Assembly (NCBI RefSeq): GCF_003086295.3
Contig: NC_092051.1
Span: 12,516,810 to 12,580,809, forward strand
Direction: 5' to 3'
Length of the DNA stretch: 64,000 bases
Source of the DNA: Arachis hypogaea
Taxonomy: Eukaryota; Streptophyta; Magnoliopsida; Fabales; Fabaceae
Shown piece after piece: positions 10,934 to 23,635 of this stretch. The translations under genes were made by a program, and so were the position numbers. Positions within the stretch are counted from its first letter, which is position 1; the number at the start of each line of letters is the position of its first letter. The notes under the pieces were generated by a model. It saw only the letters and a program-made list of their open reading frames with translations. It had not been told where the DNA came from and did no database searches.

Positions 10934-12238
10934 ACTCCAAGGGGCCGTTATGAACCTACATTTTATGGACAATTGATAGCCAGTTGTCCTTTGTCGTTTG
11001 ATGCTTCTGTTCTAGTTCTGAAATTTGGGAATGCTGGTATGATACGTGAGGGCATATTGCTGGGTATAATCATGGATACACAGCCTTTACCCATTCTTCA
11101 TCCATTTGGAGAGGAAATATTGGTAATGCCGGAGTGGATCAATATTACTATTTCCAATTGCACTGATTCTATGTTGTAATTTCTATGAGCTTTATTCTAA
11201 TTGAATCCTTTTGTTTTTGTCAGTTTTCAAAGCATATTGCTAGCTACTTTACTGACCGAACAATCTTAGCCGGTCGAAAGGAGATGGAATTCATGGCTAA
11301 CTTCTGTGCATTTGAATTTTGGCAGCATCTTTTCAGGGTAAAGTCATATTCCTCCTTCACTTTATGAGCTTCCAAATACCTTAGCATTGTTTAGCTTTTG
11401 TATGAGGATTTATTGACGAAAGGTGGAAGGAAAAATTTTCAAGATGATAATTTTTTTAATTAAAAACTACAATATTGCTCACTAAACATCATGCTTCTTG
11501 TGGTGGAAATAGTTCATGTAATTAGATATCTATTTTCACTTGGACTCCTGTGAGACTTGGAGTGGATTCAAGCAGCCACATGACCATATCTTTTTTGGAA
11601 ATAGGATTTGGTTTTATTTTGTGTTATGGTCTGCAATGCTTACAGGTTGCATGAATCTGAAAGTGAATATTTTCTTTCACATGCAGGATAAGTATCGGTT
11701 TAACCATTTGAAGCAGGTTCTAGAGATTGAGAATGTGTATCCTACCAAAGCACTGATGCCTAAGCTTAAGGAAGATTGGTGTTCTCTCCATAATCTCTCC
11801 CAGTCATCTCTGCATCAGACCTTAGAAATTTGTATGTATGTGTTATAATTATGTCAGATGTGTGCTTCTTTGAATTCTTTTAACAGGAGTGCATCAAATT
11901 TGTTGAATCTGTTATATTGTTTTTGTCATAGATTTTTACTCTACTAATCCTCTTTAATTCTAATATTTACAGATGATGATTTGTTAGGTTCAGTACACCG
12001 GTTGCGGCCAAAATTTTTGAGCTCTTTTAGGGGTTTGCCACCCTATTTTGATCCTTACGAATATGAACACACATGCTTAGTAACATGCCAAGGAGATGGG
12101 AACATAGATGGAGTTTCTGCATATGAGGAAGGCATTAAAGCAACAGGTGAAACAAAATGTGCTTCTGTGCCATATGTCACTTCAGAAGAATTTCACAGTT
12201 ATGATGTGGCAAGAATGTTCACTAAAATTATAAAAGAG

Positions 12239-12939
12239 GTAGTGTAGTTTGAAATTCTTGTACATACAATATTGGGAGCACACAAGTTAAATTATGTTGA
12301 TTCTCCTTGACCATTAAATTATGTTGGGAGCACAAGTTATAACACAAGTGGTGTATTAATCTAAGGAATAAGATTTTCTTCTTTTCTTTTTGTTTCTTCC
12401 TATTTTGGTACGATAGTTAAGCAATTAGGCACAATATATTTATATAAGCATTTGTTAATTTTTTACATGTATTTTATATAATTAACAAGTAATTTATAGC
12501 TTATTTCCATAAAACAAATATTCTATGTTCAGAGATATGTTGGATCAAAGTTGTTACTATCTTTTCAATACAAGAATGAATGCTAAAATGGTCATACTTA
12601 ATTAAGGGGAAAGTAAAATATTTAGGACACCTAAGCAGATAAACATAACCTAGTCAAATTGGATGAATGGAAAAATTTCTTCCTCTTTGCCAATTCAATC
12701 AACTGAACAAGAAAATAAAAGAAGAGTGTATTTAGAAGCAAGCTATTGAATCTAATGGACACCCTCTTTCAATGCACCGAATAATTAGTGTGACTAATTT
12801 ACTATACACATTATATATACACACACACACACACAAACTACGTTTAGGAGAATGATTTTGACATTCTCTAATTGATGATGTCATTCTTTTATTGTAAGTT
12901 ATTTTTAAAAAATAAAATAAAAAAGATGAAGAATAATCT
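12239..12939. other. Non-coding gap between helicase and DUF632 fragments
   Basis: AT-rich sequence with a tandem ttaaattatgttg...gagcacaagttat-like partial repeat around 12275-12350 and an (AC)n tract near 12817-12835. No exon is recognisable. Confidence 0.5.
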
Positions 12940-13288
12940 AAACCCATTGAGCTTCTCCAACCAGACAATGCAAGTGGCATATATTGGAGGGCCATGATCT
13001 CTCAGGAGCTCAGATTGCGTCTTCCTTCTCTTCCTGGTTGACTTTTGTTTAAATGAAACACATTTGTTGAGCCATCCAGATATAGCCTCCAGATACGATT
13101 TCTGAGCTCCAATCCACTTGGTCAAGCTCGATGATAGAAAGAGGAGTTCATCTTCAAGATAGCTGGTAATCTGCCTATGTAATTCAGAATGCATGGCGAT
13201 TTTAGCATGACTATTGTTATACGGTACTGAAATGATCTGAAACTGAAGCTTGTGACATTCAAACATCACTTCCCACATCCTGCTTAAC
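12940..13288 (-). pseudogene. DUF632 protein exon fragment (NRG2-like family)
   Basis: The minus strand encodes a stretch characteristic of the plant DUF630/DUF632 family: RMWEVMFECHKLQFQI, then HSELHRQITSYLEDEL, then SLTKWIGAQKSYLEAISGWL, then GPPIYATCIVWLEKL. The frame begins right after a good acceptor (GGCAG| at 13289). It is a single internal region of a much longer protein; the N-terminal DUF630 and the rest of DUF632 are absent. Members are plasma-membrane or nuclear proteins implicated in nitrate signalling, but this piece cannot do that. It lies tail-to-tail with the helicase fragment, in line with separate capture. Confidence 0.7.
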
Positions 13289-14313
13289 CTGCCATTCAAG
13301 CACAAACAGATGAAATACAAAAGAAAAAGCAGTTCTTTTTTTTTTCAAAATAAGTAAATGCGCATGCATAAACTAGACTTCTCATTGACTAAGGAAAACA
13401 TAAGTTTCTTATTGATCCAAAATCATTAAACTGGCATTCAAAGGTTGATAATCATTGGTGCAATTGGAAAGTAAGATCCAGCAATCTTATATTATCTATT
13501 AGCAAAGTTAAACATAGAAATATAAGTTTAGAAGAGCACAAATGGATTCGAAATCAGACGCACTTCTGGATTTGAAGAGCAAAAAATGATAGGTATACAA
13601 GCCAAAACAAAAAGGAGAGGAGGAAAGCAGTGTCCTCACACCAGAACTGTAATGATGGGTCTGAACTCTAAAAAATGGATAAGAATTTCAAACAATGGTA
13701 ATTTTAAATTAGAATGACCATAACCAGAAAAGGCATACAGATTGGTGATTGAATTTTGAGCTTTGAGAGCATTTTTATGTTTATAAATTTATATCCTTCT
13801 GCGTAAACCTTTTAACAAATGGAGATGATATATCGGCAACATGTACGAAAAATATAATGGGAACCTTTTATAAATATTCTTAAACAATTATTAATCAATA
13901 TATACATATATTCTAAATTCCGAAAAAATACACACAGGGCAAGAGGTTTGTGGTCAGAGTTTGAAGTAGAATTGGGAGCAGAAAATTGAACTCAGAATAG
14001 GAATCGGAGATCAATTCGCAATCCACACAAATATAGCAGGGGAATACATCAAGAAAACACCAATGATGTAAATACATAAAATATAGAGAAAAAAAAAGGT
14101 TGATCAGAAAAAATTTCTGTCATCTAAATTGATCTTGTAAAACTTCGAAGGATAGAATTGAAACTAATTCATAAGATGTTTAGAGACAATTAAAAATAAA
14201 ATCTGGATAAAGGAGCTTCAAAAATGAAGAATGTATGAGTTTATGAATTGAAAATTATGTTATTGAATTACTAAATTAAAAATGAAGAATGTAAAACTTC
14301 GAAGGATAGAATT
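13289..14313. other. Non-coding sequence up to the inverted-repeat arm
   Basis: No coding signal. It contains the local duplication (about 14138-14163 and 14291-14317) at the inner edge of the inverted-repeat arm. Confidence 0.5.
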
Positions 14314-16217
14314 GAAAATTATGTTATTGAATTACTAAATTAAAAAAATATAAACTAAAAGAATTGAGTTTATAATTAAGTGATGGTCAAAAATAATAAA
14401 TTTTAATAATCTTTTAATATTTTTTTAAATGATAATGGAAGTTGATTTGTCTATTTTTTATAGAATTTAACATGAAAATTAATTTGTGTAATAAGTTTAG
14501 TAACTGATTTAATAATTAAATTTTGTTAAAAATTAAACTTTTCAACCAAAAAATTTAAAAAACGAATTTATTATATTATTCTTAATTTATTGTTTCCTGC
14601 AGAATAGGTAAATAATTAATTATATAACCTTTGTATTTTTTTGGGGTCATTATTATAACGTATTATTAGAACACTAATTAAAAAATTATCTATTCTTTTT
14701 GGGCATGCATCGGTGTTAGTAAAAAATAATTCAGCCTACTTTATTATTTTAATTATTTTCTCATTTACAAACTAATGAATTCCATATACATACACACGTG
14801 ATTCACAGAGCCCATCAGCTTCCAGCCATCCAGAATTTATTTTAATATGGCTGGCTTACCAATATAAATCATCATTTAGCTATAAGCTTATTACCTTTAG
14901 CTGTCTTTTTCTTTTTCTTTTATGAACTTTTTCGTTAATACACACCGTACAAGAGACAAAAATTTTACTGACCACCTATCCGTATATGTTATACTATTTT
15001 TTTTTTTTTTTTGAAACAAAGAAGTTCAACACAAACGTGGAGCAAATCAAGCAAGGGAAACAACAAACTAGAAGTACATCTTACAAAGAAACCAAAACTA
15101 AAGTAACCCCAATGTTATCTCCGACATTGCCATCAACAACTAAAGGGATCCCCATACCTCCACTCCCTAAAATTAAGAAGCGACAGACTGATAATGTCTG
15201 ACGTACTCTTTCCTATATTCTGAAACAACCTCCTGTTCCTTTCTAACCAGATGTTCCACACAATTGAGAAGAAACTTATGAACCACTTCTTGCGCTCCTC
15301 TTTCCTATTTGTAGCACGTGTCCAGCTTTGGAAGTGTTCCTTCAGCGAACCTGGGACTGACCATGGTCTACCAAAATCTGATAGCCAAACGCACCACACC
15401 TGCCAAGAAAATTCACAACCAAGGAACAAGTGGTGGATATATTCAACATCCTTATTACATAACACACACATGTTCTCCTCCTGATTAACAATTCCAAGAC
15501 GACACAACCTTTCTTTAGTGTTCACCCTGCCTATCAAAACAAACCAGGCAAGTAGTTCAACTCTTGGGGGAACTAATCCTTTCCAAATTGTCTTGGTGAA
15601 GCTATAGCTTGCTATGTCCTCCGGAAGTGTTTCCGCCTGTAATACCTGCACAAATGAGTTAATAGAAAAAACACCTAGTTTGTCGAACTTCCAGACAACT
15701 CTATCCTCTCTTTCAACAGCTAGGTTAACCGGTCTCAAGGTATCATGTAGCTGATTCACCAGATCCAACTCCCATTGGAATAGCTCACGTCTCCAATGGA
15801 AGTTCCAAACCCACTCAAACTCATCCCAGAACCCACAGTCCCCTATGACAGATCCTTTTTGGGTTGAAACCGAGAATAGCCTTGGAAACCTATCCTTTAG
15901 AGGTCCACACCTGAGCTAGATATCTTCCCAAAAGTGAGTCCTTATGCCATCACCAACCTCCATAGACAAGTCAGTTATCATCTTGTCTCTTATATGTTGC
16001 TCCTTAATCTGCAGCTGACATATGTCTTTCCATGGACCCCCTTTAGCAGGTAATGTCTGGGAAGATAAAAGCTTATTAGGAGAGAGATTATTGCACGAAC
16101 AAACCACCTTCTTCCACAATGGGCACTCCTCTTTAGAGAATCTCCACCACCACTTAAACAGGAGTGCTGTATTCCGAACCATCGCATTTCCAACTCCTAG
16201 CCCTCCTAACTTTTTTG
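14314..16217 (-). repeat. Inverted duplication, right arm
   Basis: Partner of 1-1903. Its inner end carries a small extra duplication: a 27-base block beginning gtaaaacttcgaagg occurs at about 14138 and again at about 14291, and an attatgttattgaattacta block occurs at about 14256 and 14317, so the inner breakpoint has been locally rearranged. The outer end continues as LINE beyond the match only because the left arm is cut by the window edge. Confidence 0.9.
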
Positions 16218-17864
16218 GGGTCTGGACTACATCCCAGCTAACCAACGCCATCCCATTCCTTCCATCCTCCTTACTCCACAGGAACCTTCTCTGTAATGAA
16301 ATCAATTTCTCTGCAACCACTTTCGGCATCTTGTATAAGCTTAAATAATATACTGATAGGCTGCATAGTACTGCTTTTATGAGCACCAATTTTTTCGCTT
16401 TGTTGAGTATCTTAGATTTCCACAAGCTGAGCTTCTCCTCTACTTTATCTATAATTGGGTTCCAAGTCTTAATCAACCTCGGATTGGCTCCTAAGGGGAT
16501 TCCAAGGTAACAGACTGGGAGAGTTGCCTCCTTGCATCCCAACACACTGCACGTACTTCGAACCCACTGTTGGTCACAGTTGATAGGGATCAAACTGGAT
16601 TTATCAAAATTGATGGCTAATCCCGACATCAGCTCAAAACATCGTAGAAGCCTTTTATAATTCTTTATAGTCTCCTCTTCTGGCGGACAGAACAACACAG
16701 TGTCATCAGCAAACTGGAGATGTGACAATTCTATATTATCTCTCCCTACAAACAGAGGGGTTATCCGCCCGTTCCTAATTGCCTCGCTAATCATTCTGTG
16801 TAGAACATCAACTACGAGCACAAACAAGAATGGGGATAGCGGATCACCTTGCCTTAGACCTCTTTCCATCTTAAATGGCCTCGTTGGCGAACCATTTATC
16901 AACACTGACATAGAGGTCGTGCCGACACACTCCATAACCCACTCCCGCCATCGTTGCCCAAAACTCATCTTCTGCAACACAATGTCCACAAAACTCCATT
17001 TGACCCTATCATATGCCTTTTGGAAGTCGAGTTTGATTATTGCCGCTTCCTTCTTCCTCCTTTTAAGCCAATGTACCGTTTCACATGCAATAAGAGCTCC
17101 ATCGTGTATTTTTCGCCTTTGACAAACGCACTCTGAGTCTCTCCAACCAGACCTGGCATAACAGCTCTCATCCTCTTGACCAGAACCTTTGAAATCACTT
17201 TATATACACAGCCAACCATACTAATTGGTCGAAGGTCCTTTATCTCCTTTGCTCTGATGAACTTTAGTGCCAACGCAACCCAAGTTATATTAGAGTCCTT
17301 CGGTAATCTAAATGTTTGAAAGAACCCCAACACAGCTGACGTGAACTCAGCTCCAATCTCTTCCCAACACTTCTTGATAAAGTTCATGTTGTATCCGTCA
17401 CTGCCTGGAGCCCTAGATGATTCACAATCCCACACTGCCTCTTGAACCTCCTCCACCAACTGCATCACTTCTAAAGCCTCAGCATCCTCTTGAGTTATCA
17501 CCTCCACCAGACCATCCCTAAATCCCACAGAAGGAGACTTCTACTGATGATATAGATTCTTGTAGAAACCTCGGATGGCGATTTTTATTCTTGCTTGATT
17601 TCTGACCAACCTCCCATTAATTACCAAAGCATCAATCCTGTTGTTCCTCCTTCTTGTTGAAGCTAAATTGTGGAAGTACCTGGTGTTTCTGTCCATGTCT
17701 TTCGCAAGCCGGGAACGTGACATTTGTTTCCAGTTCAATTCTTTTCTCACATACCACTTCTCACAGCAAGTCACTAGCGCCTTTCTTCTAGCCTCCACTG
17801 TTCCATCATATATTCCATTACTTACCATGTCATCTATCTTCTTGATCTCTTCCTCAAACCTCAT
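15133..17864 (-). pseudogene. LINE ORF2: reverse transcriptase and zf-RVT, broken
   Basis: Four open pieces in order on the minus strand: 17864-17541 (linker after the endonuclease), 17528-17037 (fingers; SRAPGSDGYNMNFIKKCW, then LRPISMVGCVYKVISKVL), 16989-15916 (palm and thumb; RGLRQGDPLSPFLF and the catalytic LQFADDTVLFC) and 15768-15133 (zf-RVT). Breaks are a stop near 17538, a frameshift near 17037 and an in-frame stop at 15916-15918 shared with the copy at 1-1222. The pieces 16989-15916 and 15768-15133 are in the same frame. The expected role is target-primed reverse transcription. Confidence 0.9.
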
Positions 17865-18194
17865 AATTTTCCATCTCTAGTATGAGCACCATAAACCAAT
17901 ATAAAAGCACAATTGAAATTATTTTTCAATATCATCCCTTCCGCACACAACCATATCTCTCCTTTATAACAATTATTCAATTTAAATGTCATATTATCCC
18001 ACATTAATAACAACCCACCCGATACACCATCAGATTCAACATAATCCCACCCAACATTATCACATCCCCAGATATTTTCTAGATCAAACTTTGTCATTAT
18101 TTGCCTTTTAGTCTCAATCAGACCTAACATGTGAAGTCTATACTTTTTCTTTAGATCTTTAATCATTCTCAACTTTCCGTCCCCCTCAACCCCC
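17861..18194 (-). pseudogene. LINE ORF2 endonuclease domain, main part
   Basis: Encodes the middle of an AP-type endonuclease: RMIKDLKKKYRLHMLGLIETK carries the conserved glutamate of the LxETK motif, followed by GWDYVESDGVSGGLLLMWD. The first codons of the same ORF lie beyond the solo LTR (19806-19782: MIFSSWNVRG, with the conserved N). A frameshift inside a G-run next to the insertion site and another near 17865 break the frame. Confidence 0.8.
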
Positions 18195-19776
18195 TGATGA
18201 ATGGATTTTTGACGGTTTAGAATTTCACAAATGAATTCTCGCTGCAAGTATAGTTTCTAAACCAATCACTAATCCTTTCATACAAAAAGTTTGTTTGTCA
18301 CAAGTACAAACCCCTAAAATCTATAAACCGAAGTATTTAAACCTCGGGTCGTCTCTCAAAGGACTTGCAGGGTAGTGTTCTTGTTATTGGTTATGGACTT
18401 GTTTATTTTGGGGTTTTGGATGAGGAATGTGAATAGTAAATGGTAGGAAAACTTTATTCACAAAATGGTCTTGGCAAGGTTTGGTTGTCAAGGGTCTTTA
18501 TCATTATCACTAGCCACAAGTATGGTAGTTGCAAGGATTAATCCCACTTAGTCATCCTTAAATCGATTAACAAAAGAAAGTCAAGTGAGTTATATCAATC
18601 CTAGTCCATAAGTCCTAGCTTTCCACTAATTGGATTAATGAAGGCTAGAGTTAATGGCTATCAACTATCAATCAATTGGACACTAGTGACTCAAGAAATC
18701 CTAAGTTACCTTCTCAAGCCAAGAACATAAAATTCTAGTCTAACATTCTTCCAAGCATTTAATCAAACACTTGGAAGGCACAAAAGAAAAGTATAGTCTA
18801 TCACAACAAGAATGAATTCTAGCTACAATTGAATGTAAAGAATTAACAACAACAATCAAGGAAATCACAATTATCATGAATTACCTCAAATTGCATTATT
18901 GAAAGAAAATAAAGAGAACAAGAGTATTTCAATTACAAAACCTAGAAACAAAATAAGAGAAATTACAACAAGAGAATAGGGATAGAGAGAAGAACCAAAG
19001 TGTAGCAATCATCAATTGAAGGTAGAAGTAGAAGGAGACTTGAATTAAACCTAGAACTATGAGATCCTAATCTAACCCTAATTCCTAATCTTAATTCTAG
19101 AGAGAAGAGAGAGCTTCTCTCTCTAACTCTAACTACTTCTCAAACTAAACTATGACTAATGATTAAAGTATGAAAAGTATGAAAAGTATGTTGATTCCCC
19201 TTCAATCCTTGGCTTAAATAGCATCAGAAATGAGTTGGATTGGGCCCACAAGGCTTCTAAAATCGCTGGCCACGTTTGCATTAAGTGGGTCATGTGCCAC
19301 CATCGGCGCGTCCGCGTACCGTGCGCGTGCGCGCCCCTATGCGCGATGCAACTATGGCAAATCTTATATCGTTTCGAAGCCCCGGATGTTAGTTTTCCAA
19401 CCCAACTGGAACCGCATCATTTGGACCTCTGTAGCTCAAGTTATGGTCAATTAAGTGCGAAGAGGTCAGGCTTGACAGCTTTTTGGTTCCATCATTTCTT
19501 CATGAGTTCTCAAACTTTACATGCTTTTTCTTCATTCCCTTAATCCAATCTTTGCCTCCTAAATCTGAAATCACTTAACAAACATATCGAGACATCTAAT
19601 AGAATCAAGGTGAATTAAATTTAGCTATTTTAAGTCCTAAAAAGCATGTTTTCACTCTTAAGCACAATTAAGGGAGAAGTTATAAAACCATGCTATTTCA
19701 TTGAATAAATGTGGGTAAAAGTTGATAAAATCCCCAAAAATCAATACAAGATAAACCCTACAAATGGGGTTTGTCA
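18195..19776. mobile_element. Solo LTR (1582 bp) inside the LINE
   Basis: Starts TGATGAATGG and ends GGGTTTGTCA, i.e. the TG...CA ends of an LTR, and is flanked by a perfect 5-bp target duplication CCCCC (18190-18194, 19777-19781). There is no second LTR, primer site or internal domain, so it is a solo LTR left by recombination. The interior has a CG-rich island near 19295-19345 in otherwise AT-rich sequence. It belongs to a repeat type widespread in legumes; I cannot assign Ty1/copia or Ty3/gypsy from the LTR alone. Confidence 0.85.
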
Positions 19777-19802
19777 CCCCCTAACGTTCCATGAACTAAA
19801 GA

Positions 19803-20900
19803 TCATTTTAAAGGATTATTACACACATTTTTATTATTCTTAGGTCTGCTCCGTCTTGCTTTCGTCTTTAGTTTCGCCAATTTTCTTTTCTGAGCAGTTT
19901 CTTCATTTTGCGCTTGAAGGATGGCCATGATATCCTCTTCCTCATTATACAAGATAGCATCAGACTCCACTGCTACTTCCCATGTCCTCTTATTTTCCAA
20001 TAACTGCTCTTCCAATGTTGTACTCTGGTTGTCATCGACTGTCTCATCATTTTCCTCACTGTAGTTCCCTGTTAGCATATCTGCAGCTTCATTCTCACCC
20101 TGCACTAGTCTCTTCTAACCTATCTTCGATCCACAGCCTCCATATGTAGCCTCAGTAACAACAATTTCCTTGTTAGCCCGACTTCTGTGCTCAGCTACAC
20201 TTGTTACCCTGTTTTCCCCTTCTGATCCGTTTTCCCCATCTATATCCCCATAATTTCCATCATCACTTACATCCCCAATAGCACCATCCACACCTCCGAC
20301 AGCTTCCTCATGGCCTTTACCTCTACCCTCCCGGAGCTCAGCGTTCTCACCCTTGTCAGCTCCTCTAACCCTTCCAACCTCCAGCACAGTCGATACTGTC
20401 TCATGCTCCTCGAATCCCAATTTCTCTGAATCACAGCTTTCAACATTTACAGCCTTGCCACCCACAACCCTAGTCTTCACTGTAGCTGACCACGGCTGAT
20501 TAGTCTCAATTTGGTTCATGACATCGTGGTTACCACTGTTCCACTCTCGGCCCCCTCCACCATCGCCATATCCCCCAATCACAAACTGCTCAACGAGCGC
20601 TCCGTTGTCCTTCACCATCCCAGCGCATAATTGCACATGTGTAGCTAGGACGAAGTCGCCGTGGTAGCCTCGGTTTCCCTTGCGGCATGCTTCAGCTCGG
20701 CGTGCGCTTCTTCCCTGGGTCAGAGCATCGCTGTCACCTCCAAGGAGCGTTCCTGAACCTGTTGCGTCTTGGGCTGGCTGGGTCTCCCTCCTTTTCCTTC
20801 TATCCACCCGACCCGGCTCCCACTGGTCCGGCCCAGCCAGCATGAATGCATTATCACTCTTCATGCGCAGGTCTGCAGAACAGCTTAGGCCCAAGTGCAA
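19803..20900 (-). pseudogene. LINE ORF1 C-terminal region, truncated
   Basis: Two in-frame pieces, 20900-20115 and 20105-19803, are separated by one TAG at 20115-20117. The sequence is acidic and low complexity, with a basic tail (KTKARRSRPKNN) that ends in a TGA overlapping the ORF2 ATG (ATGA, 19806-19803). The usual gag-like N-terminus (DUF4283 and CCHC knuckle) is missing because the element is cut near 20904. In L1 elements ORF1 is an RNA-binding chaperone. Confidence 0.75.
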
Positions 20901-22756
20901 GTAATGACAAAGTATATGTGAAAATTTTTAATTATTTTTGTCATTACTGCTGTACTAATAAAGTGGCTGGTATATGTGAAAATTTTCCTATATCTTTAGA
21001 AAATAGTATGTATACAAGTGTAATTACCCGTGCCATGCACGTGATAAGATTGAAATTATAATTTTAAATTATTTTTTTAAATTATTATTTATTAAATAAT
21101 TTATTATTTATCTCGATCGTATTAAATAATAAATTAGTTATAATTAATTTGGTTTAATGAATCAAACAAAATTTAAAATAATTTGATATTTACTCTAATT
21201 AAATTAAATACTTGAAGTTATGATTAATGTAATTTAATGAATCAAATAAAATATTAAATGATGAAATATTTATCTTAATCAAATAAAATTACATAATTGA
21301 TTAGCTATAATTAATACAATTGAATGAATCAAACACATTAAATTAAAAAATAATTTATTTAATTTGTATCTTAAGGACACATTTTACAAATATTTATTTT
21401 TCAACAACTTTTATAAAAGATTTTTTATAATATTTTTAACCTGTGGTCTAAAGCCACAGTTATAATAATCCATTAAAAAGTACTTAATTAGTTAATATAA
21501 ATAATTAATATAATTTATTTAGTTCAATAAATTAAAAGAAATAAATGTGAAAGAAAGAGATAAAGAGAAAGTAAAATTATAAAAATGTATATTCATTAAA
21601 AAGTAAAAAAAAAAAGTTCCTTTTAGTTTTTATTTATTAATTATTAATTTATTATAATTAATTTTATATAATATTCATTACACATTATTCATCTTATAAA
21701 TTAATACAATCAATTTATTGATATCAATTATCGATAATTAATTATAATTGATATAACTCATTTCGCTATACTTTCTAAATAAATAATTAAAAATACACGT
21801 CTCAATTTTTTGTTAAAGTAAAATAAAAAAAATATATAAATTGAGTAGATATAAATCTAAAAATTATAAATTTTATTAACAATTCAAATAAATTAGTACC
21901 ATAAAATTAAATTTAATGTCTATTTTAAAAATAATTACTGACCTTTTATTCTTTTAATTATTAATAATTTAAATAAAAGAATACCCTATAACTTATTTTA
22001 TTATTTATTTTAAGTAATTACTAACATAGTTGTTAGTAATACCTAAGTGTATATTATCAACATAATTTTATCACGGATATTTCAATCTTATCATCATTGC
22101 AATTTTGTAACGTCTTACTTTTTTTAATTGTTATTATGTTATTAGAATTGTTAAATAATGTTAAATTATTTTTTTAAAATAGAAATAGCGATGGCACCTT
22201 GAATAATTAATTCAATAGAATTAAATTTAAACAAATAAGATGATTCAATCAATTATATAAATAATAGCATATTTATAAATATTAATACTGAAAATAGTCT
22301 CACTAATGTAAATGATCAATACAATAATTATATAAAAAAATAATTAATTACATAATTGCATAATTTTCAAGATCCTATATAGTTGAATCTAACGGACAAA
22401 TAAAAAAATATCTATATGATAATGTCTTAATATTTTAGCATACTTTAAATCATATTATAAATTTATATATCATATTATAATTTTAAGTCAACTCCTTAAA
22501 CACATTATAACATAAACCATCTAAAAAGATACATCAAATTAACGAATATCACATGAGTCACAACATACACTCTAAATTGTCACATTATTTCAAATAAAAA
22601 GAGCATCAATACAGAAAAATCAATGAATATATATAACAAAAATAAAGAGCAACAAAGAGACACAAAAAATAAAAATAAAGAGAATCAATAAAAACATTAA
22701 CATATAAACCACATACACGAACAATGTATATATTAATTGTGAATCACAAAAAAAAG

Positions 22757-22759
<3 letters not shown>

Positions 22760-22801
<42 letters not shown>
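22760..22801. repeat. (AT)21 microsatellite
   Basis: Uninterrupted alternating A/T of about 42 bases. Confidence 0.97.
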
Positions 22802-22804
<3 letters not shown>

Positions 22805-23635
22805 TTGAAGTACACATGACAAAATAGAATATTACAAAACAAAATTATAATAAGATTATTTAAAAACAACATAAAAATGACACATATTTTTGTTAATCAG
22901 AAGTTAAAAGAAAAGAAAAAGTGTGCGCCTAATAATAAGCAATTAAAATAAACAAAAATTTTAAAAAAATATAAAAAAAGTTAAATGTATAAATAAAGAT
23001 AAAAGAAACAAAAATTCAATAAATTACAAAAATTGTGCCTAAACATGAGAGAGGGGAGAGAGAGGGAGGGAGGAAAAGAGAGAGAAAAGAAAGCGAATGA
23101 GTAAAAAATATTTGATATGGTATAAATAGATGGTATTGAGAAAAATAAACTAATTAAATTAATTCATATATTTTGTTATCATATTTATTATTTATTAAAT
23201 AATTCGATATTTACTCCAATCAAATCAAATAATTAATATAATTAACTAAATTAATTAACTGATATAATTAATTATAATTAATAAATTCATATAAATTAAA
23301 ATAAATGGTGAGATTTGAATGTCTAATCAAATTTATTAATTGATATAATTAATTAATTATAATTAATTTGTTTTAACGAATTAAATGAAATAAATAAGGA
23401 AACGCCTTAAGAGCATGCTGCATCAGTTCTGTTATTAAGTGTAAAAATATGATTTTTATATAATAGAATAGATAGATAGATAATAAAGATATATTTTTTT
23501 TAAATTAGTATAATTGTGTATTATTCATTAAATATTAATTATAATATTGTAATATAATTATAATAATGATATTTTTCTAAAACAAATTTATTTAGAGAAA
23601 TATAAATTGGTTATTAATAATAACAAGATATGGAG

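Larger units (their letters stand above)
9925..12238 (+). pseudogene. CCCH-type zinc finger DEAH-helicase (AtC3H31-like), C-terminal exon block, hAT-interrupted
   Basis: Five consecutive exons resemble the region after the helicase core of plant CCCH/DEAH RNA-helicase proteins: 9925-9989, 10098-11120 (split by a hAT at 10194-10933), 11223-11337, 11687-11831 and 11973-12238. Landmarks are the winged-helix/ratchet-like segment (LDAPDPQVVEDALNTLVQM), then RGRYEPTFYGQLIASCPLSF, then GRKEMEFMANFCAFEFWQ, then GSVHRLRPKFLSSFRGLPP. Most acceptors and donors are canonical and phases agree (Y codon split across exons 4/5), except that the donor after exon 2 is weak. The N-terminal Walker A/DEAH helicase core and the zinc fingers are absent, so it cannot encode a working helicase. 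Introns are retained, so it arose by DNA duplication or capture rather than retroposition. The family is recognised from memory; no database check was possible. Confidence 0.7.
14997..20904 (-). mobile_element. L1-type LINE (copy 2), split by a solo LTR
   Basis: A near-complete plant L1 reading on the minus strand: part of ORF1 (20900-19803), ORF2 with endonuclease, reverse transcriptase and zf-RVT (19806-15133), 3' UTR and an A-tract (seen as T's at 14997-15012). ORF1 and ORF2 overlap in an ATGA. A solo LTR of 1582 bp interrupts the first codons of ORF2. The 5' end appears truncated near 20904 inside ORF1. I could not define a convincing target duplication. Frameshifts and stops make it dead. 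Confidence 0.88.

Noticed and set aside
8741..13930. Searching for an inverted R1 end to close a MULE around the helicase fragments
   Set aside because: No complement of GGTGTTTGCTA was found downstream; only the 41928 copy is inverted and it belongs to another mosaic.
14982..20920. gtatatgt at both sides of the LINE as a target-site duplication
   Set aside because: It is not adjacent to the T-tract on the left, and the same word is repeated in the right flank; too short to be convincing.
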